Source of the DNA: Shinisaurus crocodilurus
Lineage: Eukaryota; Chordata; Lepidosauria; Squamata; Shinisauridae
Direction of reading: 5' to 3'
Length of the DNA stretch: 64,000 nt
Assembly (NCBI GenBank): GCA_021292165.1
Contig: CM037879.1
Location: forward strand, 118,671,473-118,735,472
Shown: one piece after another, positions 32,041 to 43,373 of the stretch
Position numbering within the stretch: position 1 is the first letter of the stretch
Layout: every line of letters starts with the position of its first letter
Program-made: the position numbers and the translations under genes
The notes under the pieces: model-generated
Databases searched by the model: none
Seen by the model: the letters and a program-made list of their open reading frames with translations, nothing else
Told to the model about the DNA's origin: nothing

Positions 32041-34404
32041 GGGACCTATTAAAATGGTCCGCAAGGGTGGGGGACCTATTAAAATGGTCCGCCCCCGGAG
32101 GTTAATGGATTCCGATGGATTCCAGAGGGCTCTGGGGGATTTTCCTGCTGGTATGGCTGGTGGTCCTGTTGAAGCCCAGGTTGCTCTGTGGAATGCAGAG
32201 ATGACCCGGTGGTGGACACGATTGCGGCCAAGCGCCCTCTCCCTCTGGGCAGAGCCCGGCCAGCTCCCTGGTACACACCAGAGCTGAGGGCAATGAAGCA
32301 AGAGGGAAGACGGCTGGAACGCAGGTGGAGGAGAACTCGTGCTGAATTTGACCGAACACAGGTTAGAGCTCATTATCGAGCCTACTCTGTGGCGGTGAGG
32401 GTGGCGAAGAGAGAATTCTTTTCCACCACCATTGCGTCCAGCGGCGCTTTTCCGAGTGGTCCCTGGCCCTTTACACTCTGGGCCAGCGAGAGAAATGATA
32501 GAACCCTCAGTAGCACGCTGTGACGAGTTTGCACGGCACTTTGAAGATAAAGTCGCTCAAATTCGTCATGAATTGGACACCACAGTTAGTGCAGCTCCTT
32601 TAGTAGAGGTGTCCAGAGCACCGTCTGGTCCGGTTTTATTGGATGAATTTCAGTTATTGAGGCCCGAGGATGCGGACAAGGTGCTTGGCCAAGTCCGGTC
32701 TACCACCTGTGTGCTTGACCCTTGCCCATCATGGCTAATTACATCAAATAAGGAGAGGATAGCCGGCTGGGTCCAGGAGGTTGTAAACGCCTCCTTGAGA
32801 GAGGGAGTGGTGCCGGCCTCTTTGAAAGAGGCGGTGATTAGGCCACTCCTCAAAAAGCCTAACCTGGACTCAGATGATGTTAATAACTATAGGCCGGTAG
32901 CTAATATCCCATGCCTGGGCAAGGTGTTTGAGCGGGTGGTTGCTGGTCAACTCCAGGCACTCTTGGATGAAACGGACTATCTAGATCCATTTCAATCTGG
33001 ATTCAGGCCTGGTTTTGGAACGGAAACTGCCTTGGTCGCCCTGTGGGATGACCTCTGCCGGGAGAGAGACAGGGGGAGTGCGACCCTGTTGATTCTCTTG
33101 GACCTCTCAGCGGCTTTCGATACCATTGACCATGGTATCCTTCTGGATAGGTTGTCTGGGTTGGGAGTTGGAGGCACTGCGCTCCAGTGGTTCCGATCCT
33201 ACTTGGGCGGCCGATTCCAGAAGGTGGTGCTGGGGGATTACTGTTCTGTCCCTTGGTAGTTATGCCATGGGGTGCCACAGGGCTCTATTTTATCCCCTAT
33301 GCTGTTTAACATCTACATGAAACCACTGGGAGAGGTTATCCTGAGGTGTGGGCTGAGGTGTCATCAATATGCGGATGACACCCAGCTCTATCTCTAATCT
33401 TTTCATCTAATCCAGGTGAGGCAGTGGCTGTTCTGAATCAGTGCCTGGACACAGTAATGGACTGGATGAGGGCTAATAAACTGAGACTCAATCCAGATAA
33501 GACGGAGGTACTGTTAGTGGGTGGTTCATCTGCCCGGCTAAGTGATATTCAACCAGTTCTGGATGGGGTTGCACTCCCCCTGAAGGATCAGGTTCGTAGT
33601 TTGGGGGTGCTCTTGGATCCCCAACTGTCACTTGACGCACAGGTCAACTCGGTGGCACGGAGCACCTTTTATCAGCTTAGGCTGATATACCAACTACGTC
33701 CTTATCTGGACAGAGATAGCCTAGCTACAGTTATCCATGCTCTGGTAACCTCTCGTTTGGATTACTGCAATGCGTTATACATGGGGCTGCCTTTGAAAAC
33801 GGTCCGGAAACTTCAGCTGATCCAAAATAGGGGAGCGAGATTATTAACCGGGACTGGCCGACGAGAACATATTATGCCAGTGCTTTCTCATCTGCACTGG
33901 CTGCCAGTCTGTTTCCGGGCCCGATTCAAAGTGCTGGTGCTAACATTTAAAGCCCTAAACGGCTTGGGACCAGGGTATCTGAAGGATCGTCTCCTCCCAT
34001 ATGTACCTGCCCAGACACTAAGATCTTCCTCAGCGGTCCTTCTCCGAGAGCCCCTGCAAAAGGAAGTGAGGCAGGTGGCAACTAGGAGGAGGGCCTTTTC
34101 TGCTGTGGCACCCCAGTTATGGAATGAGCTCCCCAAAGAGGTTCGCCTGGCGCCTACTTTGTATTCTTTCCGGCGCCAGGTGAAGACCTTTCTGTTCTCC
34201 CAGGCATTTTAATCATTTAAAATGATCTTGTAATTGTTTTTAATTCCGTTATTGTAACTGCTGCTGCTAGCTCTGCTGTTTGTTTTTAATCTGTGGTTTT
34301 AAATTTTATATTTTATATTGTATTTTATGATTTTAACTGTTGTAAACCGCCCAGAGAGCTTCGGCTATTGGGCGGTATAAAAATGTATTAAATAAATAAA
34401 TAAA
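32041..34404 (+). mobile_element. L2-type LINE, 5'-truncated, long copy
   Basis: About 2.36 kb of L2/CR1-clade non-LTR retrotransposon, including the reverse transcriptase region, the full C-terminal domain and the 3' end. The 3' end has a GTAAACCGCCCAGAGAGC block and an AAATAAATAAATAAAAT tail. ATAGTGG at 32034-32040 and again at 34405-34411 reads as a 7-bp target duplication within the hAT-like MITE. A GGGGGACCTATTAAAATGG block is duplicated in tandem at the 5' edge. The endonuclease domain is absent. Confidence 0.9.
32188..34212 (+). pseudogene. L2 ORF2 remnant (reverse transcriptase and C-terminal domain)
   Basis: Frames in order: PWYTPELRAMKQEGRRLER (linker before RT); EFQLLRPEDADKVLGQVR; LLKKPNLDSDDVNNYRPVA (RT start); LDPFQSGFRPGFGTETALV; LDLSAAFDTIDHGILLDRL (RT block A with the first catalytic Asp); then a stop at about 33257. 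Next come the GVPQGSI-type block and YADDTQLY (33368, catalytic YADD) in a shifted frame. The 262-codon C-terminal part at 33424-34212 is intact (LNPDKTEVLL, LDYCNALYMGLPLKTVRKLQ, LWNELPKEV). At least two breaks make it inactive, but preservation is good, so the copy is fairly young. Confidence 0.9.
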
Positions 34405-34730
34405 ATAGTGGCATGGCCAGTGACAAAACACTCATTTCTCAGAAGGCAAACTGGTGAGACTAAATGAAAAGTATTTTGCTCAATAACCTAACTGCAAGGC
34501 AGAGGAGGGATCTAAGCTCTAAAATCACAAAACCAGTTTTCAACCCAAATAAAGATTGTGCTGGAGGGCAGCCCTTCACTTTGCATCATTCCAGCATTCT
34601 AGTTAAAAAGCAAAGTAATTAAAAAGTCTTAAGAAACAAAATAAAAATCTGGAGGGGCAAGGGAGCCTGGCAGATGCCAAGAGAGGTTTCCCCATAGGCA
34701 CCACATTAGAGACCTCAGGCGTATGTTGTG
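34405..34730 (+). mobile_element. hAT-like MITE, right part
   Basis: Continues the 31.96-kb left part: CAGTGACAAAACACTCATTT, TCTCAGAAGGCAAACTGGTG, then ACTTTGCATCATTCCAGC. This matches the 15.9-16.6-kb copy in order and spacing. Confidence 0.7.
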
Positions 34731-35246
34731 CAACCTATCCAAGAAAATACTACCTTGATGACCCACCCTAAGTGAACTTCATCAGCATGTTGCCCAGTTA
34801 GTACACTTTGCGGAGTGAGTACCTAAATAAGGCATTGACTACCTGGAGCAGTACTTGGAATTCAAGTTTCTAGGCAAAGATTGTTCAAAGTTACCAGGTT
34901 TTGTGCAAATGCAGAGAGACTCGCTCAAAAGCTCAGGTTCCATGACATCTAATATCTCCTTACATCTCCGCACTGAGCCTTGCAGGAGCTACTACTCAAT
35001 CATATTCTGTACAGCTGCAATGTGTGTCTGTTGAGTAAAGCAACCATGTAGGTCGGCCACTGGGCCAGTTGTGTTTGTCTGCCCCTACCAATTGGCACTT
35101 CGTTGGGAGAGAGGAGGTCAGTCAGGTGGGAATGATGTATGGGATTGGGTCCATGTCATGGCTGTTCTCCTACACATCTCACAGCTGCTCAGGGACATCC
35201 CCAAAGCAGCTCCCAAGCAGTTTGGTGTGCACACAAAGGTAGCCTA
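34731..35246. other. Non-coding, nothing recognised
   Basis: No gene or repeat recognised. Confidence 0.5.
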
Positions 35247-35250
35247 ACTC

Positions 35251-35391
35251 AGGGATGGGCACAAAGTAGATCTCAAAATCTTTTGGACTTCAGCTCCCAG
35301 CATTCCTGACCATTGGCCATGCTAGTAGGAGTTTCTGGGAGTTGAAGTCCAAAATATCTGGAGATCTACCTTTTGCCCACCCTGGCCTAAC
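35251..35391. mobile_element. Foldback hAT-like MITE
   Basis: CAGGGATGGGCACAAAGTAG start and ACCTTTTGCCCACCCTG end are inverted. Internal arms GGACTTCAGCTCCCAGCA and TGGGAGTTGAAGTCC also pair. Confidence 0.8.
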
Positions 35392-36985
35392 CAATTCTGC
35401 ATTATATTCCATTCTTCATTCTCCAGGAGCAAGGAAGATTTTGCTTCCTCCCACTTGATAGTTCATTCATGCCTGTGAATTATAGTTTAGTTGAACTGAA
35501 GGACCAGCTATTCTTCAAAATTAAGCTTTACCCTGAACTGAGACATCCTTAAGAATAATCTCAGCAATATATGCCAGGTCTGTAGTTTCTCCATTTACCT
35601 GACTGGTTATTTTTACTGATTGACTGACTTACCCTATATATGTTGCAAAGAACTGAAGCACATCAACATAACAGCTTGCCTTGTTTTCTATTACCTGCCA
35701 TTCTTTACCTTGAATTATTTGTTCCTGTCATGCTTCCTTTCATACCACTCCCCTGTGGGCTACTGCTGTTAGCATCTCTCCTCGCTGCTTGCTGTATTAT
35801 TTGAGTCATAGGCCTTTGTGGGCCTCCTTGTCAGAGATTTTGATGCTAAATTATTTCTCATTACAACTGAAAAGAGAGTGGTACAAATTCATTTCCCTTG
35901 TTGGTTGTAGATTGCACATTAACATTTTGGGTAAAGAATAATCTTGGTTGAAATATACCTAAAATGATTTGCTTTATGTCAGTAACGTTTTGAAATGTTT
36001 CCTTGCTGTTGTCCTATGGTTTATACCCCAGTTAATTATTAACATTAGTGCATACTACATTAGCATTAATATCAAAGTAAAGTGAAATGGAAAGGAAAGG
36101 GGGGGGGTGAAAGAGAGAGAGTGAAGCAGGTTAAGCACAGCTGTCAGTCATTTTACTGCTGCTTTGGAAATGGCTTTTATTAAAAGTAGTTTAATTCTTG
36201 TCTTTTCCCAAGTGTAAAAGAGCATGTCCCTAAGTAAGTACTCATTATATAGTCAAATTGATGGCTTCTGATCTCTGTGATCAGTGATTATATACTCTAA
36301 TGCCTGTAAACTAGATCTCACCATTGTGCTCGGCACAAGTAGCAACACTGGTTCCATATTCATAAAAGCCAACATGAATGTTTTTAAAAACCCACTTTAC
36401 CTATAAACTTGTGTTGGAAAGATGGAAAAAGACATCCTGCTTCTGAATAAGACAGTGGCTATTGGTAGGGTATTAACTACTATTATTAACTAATTTGTAT
36501 GTACCCTGTGGACCATTACTGATGTTAACATTTCACCTAAACATAAGTATGCTTGATAGCAGGTAAATACATGCACCATCATTCTTTGGAAGGTGACAGT
36601 TGTGTGGATTCCCTGTCATGTACGGAACATACGTTCCCCTTTTGCTGGTATAGCTGTACATATAAAATCTATGGAGAAACAATACAGAGCTTTTGTAATG
36701 AAAGTATAAACACATCTATAACTCTAGTAGCACAATGAACATCCTCAAAAAGCTCAGTTTGGTAGTAGAGAGAACTGAACTTTGAACTTACATTTGACTG
36801 ATCAAAATATTGAATATTTAGTGGGTTGTTTTAAAGAAGTTGTTCATTTTCTAACTAACTGGAACGGAGCGTGCTTGGTCCGTCTACTCATCCAAAGCTC
36901 CAAAGGAGCCATGTATGAAGGAGACTATCTTCCCCAGCATTTATTTAACGCTAGAGATATAGGATATCTATCATGACCCCAACCT
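35392..36985. other. Non-coding, nothing recognised
   Basis: AT-rich unique sequence. No exon, RNA gene or repeat recognised. Confidence 0.5.
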
Positions 36986-37810
36986 ATGCCTTCGTCAACA
37001 GCATCAGCTAAGGATAGTGTGTCTCCTCTGAATAAATGCCTGGAGGCAGTAATGGGCTGGATGAGGGAAAACAAACTGAAATTGAATCCAGACAAGACGG
37101 AGGTGCTTGCTGTCAAAGGCCACAACCTGGGTTTGGAGGTATGTCAACCAGTTCTGGATGGGGTTACACTCCCCCTGAAAGACTGTGTTCGCAGCTTAGG
37201 GGTGCTCCTGGATCCGTCGCTCCAAATGACATCCCAGATAGATGCGACGGCTAGGAGTGCCTATTATCAGCTTCGGCTGATACGCCAGCTGCGCCCCTTC
37301 CTAGAGTTGGAAGACCTAAAGACGGTAGTGCACGCACTGGTAACTTCGAGGCTCGACTTCTGTAATGCGCTGTACATAGGGCTACCTTTGTACCTAGTCC
37401 GGAAACTTCAATTAGTGCAAAATATGGCAGCCAGACTGGTTGCTGGTACACCTAGGGGTGCCCACATCACACCAGTTTTAAAAGCACTCCACTGGCTGCC
37501 AATCAGTTTCCGGGCGAAGTATAAAGTGTTGGTTATTACCTTTAAAGCCCTACATGGTTTGGGTCCAGGCTACCTACGGGATCGCCTTCTCCCGTACAAT
37601 CCACCCCGCACACTTAGGTCCTCTGGGAAGAATCTGCTTCAGTCAGCCAAAACTAGGCTGACTAGCATTACCCAGAGGACCTTCTCTTCTGCTGCTCCCA
37701 GATTATGGAATGGCCTGCCGGAGGAGATACGTCAACTTGTCAGTCTTTTGGACTTTAAAAAAGCCATAAAGACTGAACTCTTCCGGCAGGCCTATCCGGC
37801 GGAATTTTAG
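36986..37810 (+). CDS. L2 ORF2 C-terminal fragment, open
   Basis: 274 codons remain open to a TAG at 37808. Blocks: LNKCLEAVMGWMRENKLKLN, LNPDKTEVLAV, LPLKDCVRSLGVLLDPSLQ, LDFCNALYIGLPLYLVRKLQ, HITPVLKALHWLPISFRAK and PRLWNGLPEEIRQLV. These correspond to the end of the RT (after YADD) and the C-terminal domain. No RT catalytic residues or endonuclease are left, so it cannot be active. The open frame over 800 bp indicates a recent insertion. The 5' codons are arbitrary because of truncation. Confidence 0.85.
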   Translation: MPSSTASAKDSVSPLNKCLEAVMGWMRENKLKLNPDKTEVLAVKGHNLGLEVCQPVLDGVTLPLKDCVRSLGVLLDPSLQMTSQIDATARSAYYQLRLIRQLRPFLELEDLKTVVHALVTSRLDFCNALYIGLPLYLVRKLQLVQNMAARLVAGTPRGAHITPVLKALHWLPISFRAKYKVLVITFKALHGLGPGYLRDRLLPYNPPRTLRSSGKNLLQSAKTRLTSITQRTFSSAAPRLWNGLPEEIRQLVSLLDFKKAIKTELFRQAYPAEF

Positions 37811-37998
37811 GATGTTTTAAAGATGTTTTTAAGATGTTTTAAGGATGTTTTTAAGATGTTTTAAGATGTTTTTAGGATGTTTTAAGATGTTTAATAGTAT
37901 ATATTGTGTTGTTTTAGTTTAGGTATTTTATATTTTCTGTTGTTCCCCGCCTCGATCTAGATGGAGAGGCGGGTAATAAATAAAATATTATTATTATA
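36986..37998 (+). mobile_element. L2-type LINE, second + copy
   Basis: A 5'-truncated L2 of a different subfamily from the 32-kb copy. After an intact C-terminal ORF the 3' UTR has a tandem array (37807-37892) of GATGTTTT(T)AAG units, then GCCTCGATCTAGATGGAGAG and an AATAAATAAAATATTATT tail. Confidence 0.88.
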
Positions 37999-38002
37999 TT
38001 AT

Positions 38003-38182
38003 TATTATAATCCTCCTCCTCCTCTCCATTTTATCCTCACAACAACCCTGTGAGGTAGGTTAGGCTGAGAGTCAGTGACTGGCCCAAAGTCACCCAGTGA
38101 GTTTCATGGCCGAGCGGGGACTAGAACCTGGATCTCCAGAGTCCCAGTCCAACACTCTAACCACTGTACCACATTGGCAAAT
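38003..38182 (-). mobile_element. MIR-like tRNA-derived SINE
   Basis: Reading the minus strand: TGGTACAGTGGTTAGAGTG (A-box-like), GGTTCTAGTCCCCGCTCGG (B-box-like), GTGACTTTGGGCCAGTCACT, CTCAGCCTAACCTACCTCAC and GTTGTGAGGATAAAATGG. This is the layout of MIR/CORE-type SINEs, and it lies directly next to the L2 tail, with which such SINEs share their 3' end. Confidence 0.85.
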
Positions 38183-38930
38183 GTTACTGACTCAACAATT
38201 CTCTTGAGTCGTGGAGATGTGTGACCTGTGCCATCTTTTATGTAGGACTGAATGCCTCTGAAATATGTGTGGATTGTTTTTTGTTTGTGAAAGAAATGCT
38301 TATGTCCTTTTCTGGAATCTGGTGCCGTTTGCCTTCCTTTCAGCCTGCCCACCAGGGGCTACAGCGCCCGACAGATGGCCTAGTGTGACATGGTAGCCAA
38401 ACACAGAGTAGGGGGTAGGGAGAGAATGCAGATGCTCTCCTTGAATTAAGCTGTGTTGTCCAATACTTACAGCAGAAGCTGTCAGGAGAAGGTGCAGTGC
38501 AAGGGGTGCCTTCTCCTAAATGAGGTCTGTATGCACGTTAATCCTAACTACTTGAAGGATGTCAGAAAATGCCTTATCCGGGTAAGGGTTAACCATTCAC
38601 ACTGTAATTTGGGCTGCTTGCTTGTCTGTCTCTAATGTGACTCTGTGTGGCATAAATAGATTCTCTACCTCCCGCCCCAACTTAGTGGGTCTCAATATGC
38701 CTTTGTCCATAGCAATGTCAGTAAAATCAATAGAACTATGTTCACTTTTAATTTTTTTAATTTCTGTTTGATTTTTCAGTCCAAAGCACTGCCATGAAGG
38801 GTGAAGTTCTACTTTCCTCCTGCTGGATATGTAACTACAATTTGGCCCATGGCCATGGATCATGACATCACCCTTATATACTAAAATGCCTTGAAGCCTC
38901 TTTTATCTTTCTGCATTCTGCTCTGCTGAA
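38183..38930. other. Sequence immediately upstream of the GPR63 exon
   Basis: Unique sequence. The last 35 bases are pyrimidine-rich (CCTCTTTTATCTTTCTGC...) and end in AAG at 38929-38931, a plausible splice acceptor two bases before the GPR63 start codon. No other feature seen. Confidence 0.5.
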
Positions 38931-38933
38931 GTG

Positions 38934-40189
38934 ATGGTTGTTTCTGCAATGCTGACACCGGCTCACTCCGGAATGTTAAATGCAACTTTTATTGTCTATG
39001 AAAATGCCTACGCAAATATCACCACTCCCTATTTCTTGGTTCGTAGTGGCACAACACAACCACTGAAATACCATTTGGGTGCCATGGTTACCACTGAGAT
39101 AACTACTCTGATAGTCAACAGTACATCTGCCCTTCCACTACAGGACTTCAAAAGCTTGAGCTTGCCACTCCAGATCATTCTTTCTGCTGCCATGATATTT
39201 ATACTCCTGGTTTCTTTCCTTGGTAACCTTGTTGTCTGCCTCATGGTCTATCAGAAGACTGCAATGCGATCTGCTATTAACATTCTCTAGCCAGCTTGGC
39301 TTTTGCAGACATGCTGCTTGCTGTGCTGAACATGCCTTTTGCTCTGATAACCATCATCACAACTCGATGGGTTTTTGGGGATGTCTTCTGCAGAGTTTCT
39401 GCCATGTTTTTCTGGCTGTTTGTCATTGAAGGAGTCGCCATTCTGCTCATTATTAGCATTGACAGGTTCCTTATAATAGTTCAGAGGCAGGATAAGCTGA
39501 ATCCTTACCGTGCAAAGGTTCTCATCGCTGTCTCGTGGGCTACAGCTTTCATAGTGGCTTTCCCACTCTCTGTCGGGAACCCCAGCCTACAGATACCTTC
39601 TAAAGCACCTCAGTGTGTGTTTGGCTACACAACGAGCCCTGGCTACCGTGCCTATGTGATATTGGTGGTACTGATTTCCTTTTTAATTCCATTCTTGGTG
39701 ATGTTGTATTCTTTTATGGGCATCCTCAACACTGTACGGCACAATGCAGTTCGTATCCATAGCCACCCAGATAGCATATGCCTCAGTCAAGCCAGCAAAC
39801 TTGGTCTCATGAGCCTCCAGAGACCGTTTCAAATGAACATTGATATGAGCTTTAAAACTCGTGCCTTCACAACCATATTGATTTTGTTCATTGTCTTCAT
39901 AATCTGCTGGGCCCCCTTCACCACCTACAGCCTTATTGCCACATTCAACAGCCACTTTTATCAGAAGCACAACTTTTTTGAGATAAGCACTTGGCTCCTT
40001 TGGCTCTGCTACCTCAAGTCTGCTCTGAACCCCCTGATTTACTACTGGAGGATCAAGAAATTTCATGATGCATGCTTAGACTTGATGCCCAGATACTTCA
40101 AGTTTTTGCCACAGCTACCTGGTCATACCAGAAGACGTATCCGGCCTAGTGCCATTTATGTATGTGGAGAGCACCGGTCAGTAGTGTAA
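38934..40189 (+). CDS. GPR63: GPR63 (PSP24-beta), orphan class A GPCR, with a one-base frameshift
   Basis: Seven-helix receptor of the plasma membrane; an orphan GPCR reported to respond to lysolipids such as sphingosine-1-phosphate. The ATG at 38934 (context GAAGTGATGG) gives MVVSAMLTPAHSG; a GTG three bases upstream is not the start. Corrected length is about 418 codons, against 419 in human as I recall it. Visible features: N-glycosylation sites N16, N28 and N62; TM1 at about 80-104 with GN (N98); D126 in TM2; C153 before TM3; IDRF (D177-R178) in place of DRY; CWAP in TM6; NPLIYYW in TM7; tail ending GEHRSVV. At 39285-39290 CTC TAG replaces an expected Leu-Leu-Ala run. One base is missing, so codon 119 becomes a stop; from 39287 the next frame (CTA GCC AGC) continues uninterrupted to the TAA at 40189. 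The rest is perfectly conserved, which favours a sequencing/assembly error or very recent loss over an old pseudogene. Confidence 0.95.
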
Positions 40190-41631
40190 AACTTGCAAGA
40201 AATGGACCCTTGATCTTTTTTGATGTATGGTTGTTTTGGCAGATTATTTTTTTATGGCTTCTTTAGCTGCCATATTTATAACTTTTGGTATGTTATCATG
40301 TGCAATTTCAAGCAAGAGATCATTATTAGGCTTTGCTGCTGCAGTATGACTAAACCAAGTTATTGGCCACAAGCCAAAGAAGCTCCATGTGCATGTGGGA
40401 AGAATGATGCATGCAGACAGAGCTTTCTGTTTATCACAGCAGTTTCCGCTGCTGAGGAGGCAAGCTGCTGTTCAGGCTTGCTCTTCTGCAGACAAAGAAC
40501 AGCAGTGAAAGCTTCGAAGAAACTCCTGTTACATGCACAGTTCTCCCCTGCATATGTATGTAGCTGTCTGTGGATTGTGGCCACTACCTCCAGGGTCCTT
40601 TAGTTGAGAGGAAAACCCATTTTGAATATTTGTCAGGTTTGATGCTAAAAGACTGCAGATCCATTTAATTCTATATGTTTTAATGCTGCTATTTTATGGT
40701 ACATTTAGCTGGACATTTTAAAAAAATAAATAAATGATGTTGCTGCTTTATCAGAACATAAGAGAGCCAAAAGGTCTCTATTTAACTTAACATTTTTGAG
40801 AGTTGCAGTGACATTAAAAATAGATTCTACTATCTTTGTGCACTTTAAAAATAACTGTTTGGGGGGTAAGGGGGTGTTTTGTGTTTCTGTTTTGTTATTT
40901 CCTGCAAGGATTTGATTTTTATCCAACTTTTGCAGTGTTTCATTAAACAACATTGTTACAAACTTTGTTTTCATAAGAACAGATTTACAGACTCTGAGTT
41001 TACTTGAATCTCGGAAGTATCCAGTGCATTAAGTGAAAATCCAGTAGTTAAATGAAAACATATGTAGAACATTCAGGGCAATCCCGAGAAAGCTAAATAT
41101 GCTTACATCCTATTGAAATTGGAAAGAATTTAACCCATGAATTTCAGTTGCTAAAGCACATTAGACTTGGTTTGGGGTCCTATTGATTTCAGCAGGATGT
41201 AAACATAGCTTAAATTTCATTGGATTTTACCTGTTCTTATGTCATAGGCCAAGCCCTGGCCAAAGGAAAACCCTATTGCTTTTTTAAAAAGTATAAAATG
41301 TTGGGATCCAAAGAGCTACTTTAGACATATCCTAGATAAGGCCAGTGGAAATTTTGGCTCTTCCTTCTAGATGCCAGCTCCCTATTCCATGCTTGAAACT
41401 GCTTTTTTACAATACCCCAGATTTCAAGAGTTTTTTTCATGTGGCATAGTGGTGTAGTTGTATGAGAAACATAAGTCCAACTGTGGAACTAGTTGTACAG
41501 TTCTTTGGATCTAGGCTAAAGCACATTTACAATTAGGAAATAATATTAACATTTATTTACAAAATGGTGGGGCTCCCAGAAGGTGCAGATACAAACTTGC
41601 AATGTATAATAAATTGGAGCCATTAATAATA
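40190..41631 (+). other. Putative GPR63 3' UTR and downstream sequence
   Basis: AT-rich, with a canonical AATAAA at 40725-40730 about 540 bases after the stop, which could end a short GPR63 transcript. Further downstream nothing is recognised apart from a weak foldback-MITE-like patch near 41.1-41.2 kb. The 127-codon ORF at 40220-40603 has no family resemblance. Confidence 0.45.
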
Positions 41632-41887
41632 CAGTAATACCTTGGATTGCAAGCATAATTCATTCTGGAACCGTGCTTGTAATCCAAAACCCTCTTATAT
41701 CAAAGCGAGTCTCTGGCGGGCGCGAGCGGGGCCGATTTCGGCCCGCTAGAGGCGAGCGGTTACATCCCTACATGACTACTTGTATTGCAAGACATCGCTT
41801 GTTTATCAAGTCAAAATTTATTTTAAAAATTTGCTTGTCTTGCAAAACGCTCTCAGACCAAGTTACTTGCAATCCAAGGTATTACTG
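41632..41887 (-). mobile_element. Tigger/pogo-like MITE with a GC-rich core
   Basis: Both ends show CAGTAATACCTTGGATTGCA in inverted orientation, flanked by TA (41630-41631 and 41888-41889). Compared with the other copies (26.77, 61.05 kb) it lies on the minus strand. Its centre is replaced by a GC-rich segment at about 41710-41770 containing the dyad AGCGGGGCCGATTTCGGCCC. See findings. Confidence 0.85.
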
Positions 41888-41889
41888 TA

Positions 41890-43230
41890 TACTGATTTTT
41901 TCAGTAGGAGAGGTTTTTGAAGGGGTGACTGGACTGAAAAGCTTAAGATGGTGAGAGTAACCTGGATTTTTCATATTCCCACAGAAATTAATATGCTATC
42001 TCATTTGCATTATGAACCAGACTTATTTTTTTCTCCCTCCTTTCTCAAAGTCAAGACATTTTATAGGGTTGCATCAGTCACCAGCTTTGTCTGTCTTGAT
42101 GTTTGCCCTGAAATCATCTGTTCCTGTTTGAGAAAAGATTTTTAAAAATGAGCAAAGATCTCCCTCAGGAATTGTCTTAGAATACTTATTTACAATCTGT
42201 TAAACGAACTCGAGCAATGTCAACATATTAAAGCTAGCATCAATTATACTGTAGCTTACAATAGGGCTAGGTGTTGTTGTTTTTTTAAAGAACATTCCTT
42301 TTAAGAACTGTTACCCTTTTTAAACCACTCCTTTTGAAAGAGGTGGCAGCAAATGGCACAGCTGAAAGAACCGCTTCATATGGGAAGAAGCAATGCAGTT
42401 CCTCTGAAAATGTTTTATGATTTGTTTGTTTGTTTGTTTGTTTTTAAAAAAAGTTGTGTCATGGTAGCACTTCATAGTCTGAAGCAGAATTGCTGATTCA
42501 CAGCTGTCAATTCTGCTTTACTTATTTTATTTATTTGTCTGCAGGGAGGATTCATTTTCTCCCTAAAGATTAGCTAAGCCTCCTATTAAAAATGTTATCA
42601 TTCTCTAACAGAGTAACTTACCATTGCTGTCAGTAACTAATACCAGTGTTCCGTCTTCCAGAGAAATGCAACATAACCCCCCTTCATGTATTAATTGCAT
42701 GAATGGAATCCACATGTTGAAAGGAGCAGTGAGGCCATATCGCTGGTCCTGTCTCCAAAGTCATGGCTCCTTACCCCGACATCCACAAGTTGACTATGGT
42801 CATCTGATCTAGGAAAGATTAGGTATTCATGTAGACCTATATTCCTGTAGGCTTCCGTAGGAGCTGGAACCCTGATCGCACAGGTCTACATACATGGGTT
42901 CCCAGCTCAGATGTCTATGTTCAATGTGTGGACGTAGTGAATGGGATTTGGGTGCATGACCTTGGGAGTGCCTCAGAAGCATGGACCTACTGTCCTTTTC
43001 AACTATGGACCCCCTTTATGTGATTTAGCTCCCTGCATATATTATAGAAGCAATACAATGTAATGCTGTAAGAAATGGGAAAGATGCATAATCAGATAAA
43101 ATACATTTTAGGGCTGTGGGCATCCATGAGTTTCTGGAAAGAAAAAAATATTGAAGTTATAAAGCAGCAATGGTATACATAAAAATCTTCCTTTTAGTAA
43201 TGCAGTTCTAAGAGCTGTATGAGAATATAT
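41890..43230. other. Non-coding with (TTTG)n
   Basis: TTTG microsatellite at about 42420-42443. No gene or other repeat recognised. Confidence 0.5.
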
Positions 43231-43373
43231 TAGGTTGTAGCCAGTGTTAGCCCTACTTAGAGTAGAACCATTGAAATGAATCAGAGTTAAGTTAGTAATG
43301 ACTAATTTAAGTTGCATTCATTTCAGTGAGTAATCTAAGTAGGGCTAACATTGAATACAACCCATACCCTTTA
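43231..43373. mobile_element. Foldback MITE-like repeat
   Basis: GTTGTAGCCAGTGTTAGCCC and AGGGCTAACATTGAATACAA are inverted arms about 100 bp apart. The inner CTACTTAGAGTAG and TAATCTAAGTAG blocks also pair. Same family as 5.05 and 16.24 kb. Confidence 0.8.

Noticed and set aside
31675..32373. 232-codon minus-strand ORF
   Set aside because: It spans unique sequence, a MITE and the antisense of L2 coding sequence, so it cannot be one protein.
39296..40189. Separate downstream gene starting at 39296
   Set aside because: It is the in-register continuation of GPR63 from TM2 onward after a one-base frameshift; its first codon is TTG, not a real start.
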